Source: Geosiphon pyriformis
Lineage: Eukaryota > Glomeromycota > Glomeromycetes > Archaeosporales > Geosiphonaceae
Assembly: GCA_016748015.1 (NCBI GenBank)
Contig: JAAOMT010000597.1
Coordinates: 14,351-78,350, forward strand
Length of the DNA: 64,000 nucleotides
Direction of reading: 5' to 3'
Under the pieces are notes generated by a model, which worked only from the letters and a program-made list of their open reading frames with translations, was not told the DNA's origin and searched no databases. Positions 59,720-64,000 of the stretch are shown piece by piece (within the stretch, counting starts at the first letter, position 1; each line of letters begins with the position of its first letter). The translations under genes and the position numbers were made by a program.

Positions 59720-60620
59720 GAAGATATTACTCAACAATTTCAATGACATCTTTGCTAGTAAAAATGAATTTGGCCACACTAACATCATCCAGCATCAGAT
59801 TAAGACTGGAGATACAATACCAATCAAGCAAAGAGCATACAGAGTACCACCAGCTAGCCATGAAATCATTCATCAAGAAATCAATTGGATGCTTGACAAT
59901 GAGCTAATTCAGTTATCAATGAGTCCATGGTTATTACCAGTGGTACTAGTCTGGAAGAAAAATGGGAAAATCTGCTTTTGTATAGATTACCAGAAACTAA
60001 ATGGAATAACCAAAGGAGATAGCTATCCAACTCCAAAAATCCAAGAACTGTTTAACACTTTTGGAGGAAATAAATGGTTCTTAACACTGGATTTAGATAA
60101 TGGTTACTGGCAAGTAGCCATGGATCCAGCCAACAAAGAGAAAACAGCATTTACTACAAGAAAAGAAAATTTTGAATTTGAAGTCATGCCATTTGGCTTG
60201 ATAAATACTCCAGCAACATTCCAACAGCTCATGAAAATTGTCTATATTAGATTACTGTGGAAATCAGTAGTTGTTTATTTAGATAACACAAACATGTTCT
60301 CAAAAACATTCGATGATTATTTCCACCATTTTCAACAAGTGTTTGAAAGACTAAGAAGAGCTGGATTGAAACTAAATGCAACCAAATGTTTCTTTGGAAA
60401 AACTGAACTCAAGTTTTTGGGACATGTAGTGAGCAAAGATAGTATCAAAACAGATCCAGACAAGAGTGAAGTAGTTAAAAACTTTCCAGTACCAACCAAC
60501 TTGACAGAACTAAGAGCATTTTTGGGTTTTGCAGGCTACTATTATCATTTTATCAAAGACTTTGCAAAACTGGCTCAGCCACTTCATCATTTACAAACAA
60601 AGAATGTGAAATATAAATAG
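59720..60620 (+). pseudogene. Ty3/gypsy reverse transcriptase
   Basis: The open part 59889-60620 (243 codons) and the preceding frame show the RT palm. VPPASHEIIHQEI comes first, then LIQLSMSPWLLPVVLVWKK, FCIDYQKLN, LTLDLDNGYWQVAM (motif A with its Asp), VMPFGLINTPATFQQLM and the catalytic box YLDN at 60276-60287. LKLNATKCFFG and LRAFLGFAGYYYHFIKDFA close it. The box should be Y-x-D-D, so the second Asp is lost through GAT to AAT. The ORF ends in TAG where the family has Trp (YKW-TKAQQEAF). Confidence 0.9.
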
Positions 60621-60680
60621 ACCAAAGCTCAACAAGAAGCATTTAACACATTAAAAAGAAAGCTTATCTAAGCTCCAGTA

Positions 60681-61079
60681 TTGATGTATCCAGATTACAA
60701 CAAACCATTCATAATTACCACTGATGCATCAGATCAAGCATTGGGAGCAGTACTTTTACAGAAAGGACCCAATAGAAGAGAACATTCAATAGCTTATGCC
60801 AGTAGAAGCTTAAGTCCAGCTGAAAAAAACTATAGAACTCTAGCACTAGAACACTTAGCTATCTATTGGGCTGTTATCAAGTAGAAAAAATACTTGGATC
60901 AAAAGTTTGAGGTGCACACTGATCACAAAAGATTGACTTTAATCCAGAAACAAGAATTTGCAGGCGATTACCATGCCAGATGGAAAATAGAACTGTCACC
61001 ATTCAATTATACAGTACATTATAAAAAAGGAAAAGACAATGGAAATGCTGATGGATTGTCACAAATGAGACAAATCTAA
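60681..61079 (+). pseudogene. RNase H domain of the gypsy element
   Basis: Two open pieces in the RT frame, 60681-60884 and 60894-61079, split by TAG at an expected Trp. They contain FIITTDASDQALGAVLLQ (first catalytic Asp), HSIAYASRSLSPAEKNY, LEHLAIYWAVIK and FEVHTDHKRLTLI, ending YTVHYKKGKDNGNADGLSQM (the NADGLSR-type end of gypsy RNase H). Catalytic residues appear intact apart from the stops. Confidence 0.85.
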
Positions 61080-61109
61080 AAACATTTCAACCCAAAAATA
61101 TAACAAAAG

Positions 61110-61648
61110 ATGAATATCCAAAAATACCAACAACTACAACATTATATAAATACCCAATTATTCAAAAAGAAATTATCTCAAAAGGAACAAAAAAACATAA
61201 AACAACAATCAAAATATTTTATTAACCATCAAAATATACTTTACCGAAAGAACAAAAGAAATTCAGATCAACCAATCAGAGTAATTACAGAACCAGAGAA
61301 AGAAACAATACTATTCAACATGCACTCAGATCCAACAGCAGGACATTTTTATAAAGAAGCAACCATAGAAAAAACTAAAAAAAGATACTATTGGCCATCA
61401 ATGTATCTAGACATTATCCAGTATGTTCAAAATTGTGATGCTTGTTAAAGAAGAGAAAGAACAAAATCCAGTGAACCATTAAGACCAATTAAAGTAAAAC
61501 AACCATTTGACCATATCAGAATTGACTTAGTCAGACTATTAACAATTACCAACAGAGGTAACAAATATATTGCAGTAGCCATGAATTATCTCACAAAATG
61601 GTCAGAAGCAAAAGCCATTCAAAGAACAGATGCAGAATCCATTGCTGA
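61110..61648 (+). pseudogene. Integrase, N-terminal part, interrupted
   Basis: The frame holds the HHCC zinc finger (NMHSDPTAGHF ... YVQNCDAC, near 61317-61446), then TAA where Gln is expected. The start of the catalytic core follows (FDHIRIDLV, with the first Asp; NRGNKYIAVAMNYLTKWSEA). The sequence stops at AESIAD, where an inverted LTR begins at 61649. The rest of the core and the C-terminal domain lie beyond the insertion, outside the window. Confidence 0.85.
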
Positions 61649-62464
61649 TGTTACAAATGATTATTTGGAGTCTCAAATCAAATAACAAATCTGTAACTTG
61701 GTGCTTGGTTGGTACTTAGATGTTGATATCTGAAGGTTTTTTGTTGCAGAGTTTTTTGTATAATAGACAGAGATTTTAATTGATGGTTTTATCCATAGCT
61801 TTCCAAAACCACAGTTTTGTCAAATTTTTTTCTCAGCATGGTGGCCAGTAATCCTCCTGGTAAGCTATCCTCAAATCTATGAGTGTTCTACCCTTGTTTC
61901 ACAGGTCTTTTACCAGTTACTATGACGTTTGTATTTCAGTGCTTTAATCTTCAATCAATTAATATACAACAATAAAATAAAATAAAGAGAAGAAAATAAA
62001 ATAAAATAAAATAAAATAAAATAAAAAAATGAGCCAAGGCAATGCATGAGTTAGTATTCTGTCAATAGCTGTGATCAAGAGCTATTGTTCCAGTGGAGTT
62101 AAGTATTAATTACTATCAACACTTCATGTTGATAGTAAAAAGTAGATTGAGATAGTGAATAATTATTTATTGATATTTGTGATATAGCAGGTTTCTAACT
62201 GATGGATTCTGCTTTTTCTACTTCTAACACTACCACTATATATACATAATTGATGTTTTATGAGATTGCTCACATTTCTGAGCAATGTGCTATGATTTCT
62301 TGAGCAATGTGCTCTAATTTTTTAACATTGCTCCACATTGCTAAGCAATGTGCCATAATTTCTAATATTGCTCCACATTATTAAGCAATATGCTCACATA
62401 CTAAATACTATTCAACTATTGGTCTACTATTTTTTCTATATCTGTTTCTTTTTTATGAGTAATA
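61649..62464 (-). mobile_element. 3' LTR of a second gypsy element, inverted (copy E)
   Basis: On the minus strand it starts TATTACTCATAAA (62464 downward) and ends CATTTGTAACA (61649), matching copy D. It keeps the stem-loop (62112-62136), the CACATTGCT-type array (about 62270-62395) and the TATA region (about 62238-62250). A polypurine tract borders its 5' side, so it is a 3' LTR rather than a solo LTR. It lies inside the integrase of the first element. Confidence 0.85.
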
Positions 62465-62480
62465 TTATCTCCTCCTTTTT
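62465..62480 (-). other. Polypurine tract of the inverted gypsy element
   Basis: On the minus strand AAAAAGGAGGAGATAA abuts the start of the 3' LTR. A purine run at this place primes plus-strand DNA synthesis in LTR retrotransposons. Its presence shows the element's internal region lies to the right. Confidence 0.7.
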
Positions 62481-64000
62481 AATATTGAGCTCCGTCAAAA
62501 TCTTTATTCTGAATTAGCTTTAATACTTTTTTTTCTAGTATTGTTTGTTCGACTTTATTTTTCACATCCTTTACTTGTATATTGTTCATTTTTCCCCATT
62601 GGTTAATAGTTATGGTTTTCATGTTAGAGTGTAACAATATTTCTGGATAGTTCTAAAATATGTTGTGCAGTCAGTAAATTGCTCTCATATGTAGTGTTGA
62701 GTTTGTTTTTTTCCCAATAAATTCTTCAATTTGCTGTATTATGTTTTGGTTAAATATTCTCTTAGATTTGTCAATATACAACTCCTGAATATTCAACTTC
62801 TGACCTAACTAGTAGTAGTAATATAATATTGGAAGTTGTTCTGTCCATTGCTTCTAATTCTTTTTTGTAAGTTCTTCTGTTGGTGCCATAATAGATATTT
62901 TCCCAAAAGTGTTCTTTACTTTTTTTATTATATTATTTGACCAGTTTTTATCATTTTTTGGTAACTGCTAATATAGTGTATTCTTTGTCTTTTTTTTGGT
63001 GTTTTGATAGCAAATTCTTTGGTTGTTAACAATAATTTCCATGTCCAAAAGTTGTTGCTTAAGGCCTGAAATAATTGTTAAGCTATGGTGTGAATATGAT
63101 CTGGTATTTCTATTTTATCTTGGTTGCTTTTGTTGCATATTGACATGTTTGGTTTAATAATTATAATTGGTTCCAGATCTTGTGGAATCTTATCTGGTTG
63201 AACTAGTATTCTTTGTACTCTTAGTTGTGGAATGTTATTGGTAGATGATGATACTATCTGGTGATATGATTTCAGTTGATCACCATGTGTTGCTTTGGTT
63301 AAGATTTTGTTGTTCCATCTTAATTTATAAGCTCTATTCCCAAAAATTTCTTCTATGTGAAATAGTCCGTCTCATTTGGGGTCAAATTTTTCACTTCATT
63401 GTTTTTCCACTTTAGTATGATGTAGAAGTACTTTGTTTCCAATCTTGAATTTAACTGGTTTGTCTGGTAATTGGTTATTATGTTTTTTTTTGTTTTTCTT
63501 GTAACTTTTGAATGTTATCAGCTGCTCTTCATTGCTTGTTTTCTAGAGTTTTCATCAAGTCATATGTTCTTTTTAGCAACATTTCTTGAAAATTGTCTTT
63601 AGTTATTGGTTTTGTTGGATAAGTGTTAACTTCTATCTCAATTGGTAATGTTGCTGTTCTACTGTATACTAATTCAAATAGTGTTGCTTGTGTAGTGTCT
63701 TGCTTTATTGTCTGATAAGCAAATAATACTGATGGTATGAACAAATTCCATTTGTCCTGATTTTTTTAACTTATCTTGGCAATTGCTTCACACAATATTC
63801 AGTTAAACTTCTTAACTAACCCATTTGTTTGTGGATGGTATGGTGATGATAATGGTCTTTTGATTCCAAATCTCTGACTTAATTCTGCTAATGTTCTGTT
63901 CACAAAGTGAGTTTCTTAATCTGATAATAGTTTTTTTGGACATCCATGTCGACAAATCAAATCTTAATGAACGAATTTGGCAACAGATTCTGCATCTGCT
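62481..64000 (-). mobile_element. Inverted Ty3/gypsy element, integrase to 3' end, runs off window
   Basis: Read on the minus strand from 64000: the integrase core (DAESVAKFVH; KLLSD with the second catalytic Asp; RFGIKRPLSSPYHPQTNGLV) is followed by the C-terminal part. The ORF 63744-63529 (LFIPSVLFAYQTIKQDTT-like start, FELVYSRTATLPIEI) comes next, then a GPY/F-like module (LFHIEEIFGNRAYKLRW near 63370-63310). About 0.8 kb of degraded tail leads to the polypurine tract. The third catalytic residue, Glu in the family's V-E-R-F-N, reads Lys (63811-63813). Many stops mark it as dead. The 5' part is outside the window. Confidence 0.8.
63529..63744 (-). pseudogene. Integrase C-terminal fragment
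   Basis: Seventy-one open codons with VLFAYQTIKQDTTQATLFEL and YSRTATLPIEIE, the stretch after the DDE core in gypsy integrases. It ends at TAG a few residues after LENKQ. It belongs to the inverted element. Confidence 0.8.

Larger units (their letters stand above)
54071..61648 (+). mobile_element. Ty3/gypsy retrotransposon with dUTPase, truncated by nested insertion
   Basis: From the 5' LTR, the internal region runs gag-like (54925-about 57100), aspartic protease (57183-57737), a Cys-rich module (about 57900-58600), dUTPase (58638-about 59260), a linker (59178-59708), reverse transcriptase (59720-60620), RNase H (60681-61079) and integrase (61110-61648). The PR-to-IN order with integrase last is the Ty3/gypsy arrangement. 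All blocks from about 55,800 onward share one reading frame, interrupted by stops at expected Gln, Arg and Trp codons. The integrase is cut at 61649 by an LTR of a related element in reverse. The element's own 3' LTR is outside the window. It cannot be autonomous as it stands. Confidence 0.85.

Noticed and set aside
54863-61648. UAA/UAG read as glutamine (altered genetic code) to explain the stops
   Set aside because: Stops also replace expected Trp and Arg, and host genes in the same window use TAA, TAG and TGA as normal ends.
23256-64000. CRISPR-like or satellite arrays in the repeat compartment
   Set aside because: Repeats are dispersed transposon copies with different neighbours; no regular repeat-spacer pattern is present.
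1-64000. tRNA or rRNA genes
   Set aside because: I found no T-loop (GGTTCRANYCC-like) with a matching acceptor stem, and no rRNA-like block. A covariance-model search would be decisive.

Overview
The window looks like nuclear DNA of an arbuscular mycorrhizal fungus (Glomeromycotina, most likely Rhizophagus). This is inferred from very high A+T, short AT-rich GT-AG introns, fungal gene families with early-diverging features, and LINE and dUTPase-bearing Ty3/gypsy families of a kind I associate with Rhizophagus. I ran no search, so the species call is an inference.

Region 1 (about 1-22,280) is a compact gene-rich segment. Genes in order: a small C2-domain protein (+, with an apparent 1-nt frameshift), a LITAF-domain protein (+), a PMP3-type membrane proteolipid (+), proteasome assembly chaperone 4 (+), a Myb/SANT protein (-), methylthioadenosine phosphorylase (-), F-actin capping protein alpha (-, 8 exons), the PMT4-type protein O-mannosyltransferase (+, 14 exons), the GINS subunit Psf1 (-), the SSU processome protein Utp11 (+, 6 exons) and the meiotic kleisin Rec8 (-, 17 exons). 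I assembled exons by hand so that splice phases agree. Summed coding lengths are multiples of three for every spliced gene except the C2 gene, which carries one extra base. The genes are housekeeping (protein folding and glycosylation, actin, ribosome biogenesis, DNA replication, methionine salvage) plus meiosis. They do not form one pathway.

Region 2 (about 23,250-64,000) is a repeat compartment with no convincing host gene. It holds two decayed copies of a Tigger/pogo-like DNA transposon, one split by a solo LTR; a 4-kb stretch of extreme A+T; and six copies or fragments of an RNase H-bearing LINE family in both orientations, one split by two solo LTRs. It also holds a long Ty3/gypsy element (5' LTR 54,071-54,862) whose pol frame carries a Cys-rich module and a trimeric-type dUTPase between protease and reverse transcriptase. 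That element is cut inside its integrase by a related element in the opposite orientation (3' LTR 61,649-62,464), which runs off the right edge.

The transposons are heavily mutated. In-frame stops sit at expected Gln, Arg or Trp codons, and several catalytic Asp/Glu codons read Asn/Lys. Most such changes can be written as C-to-T or G-to-A. The most unusual features are the Cys-rich plus dUTPase insertion, this mutation pattern, the LTR stem-loop with paired changes in one copy, and the presence of rec8 in a lineage long regarded as asexual.
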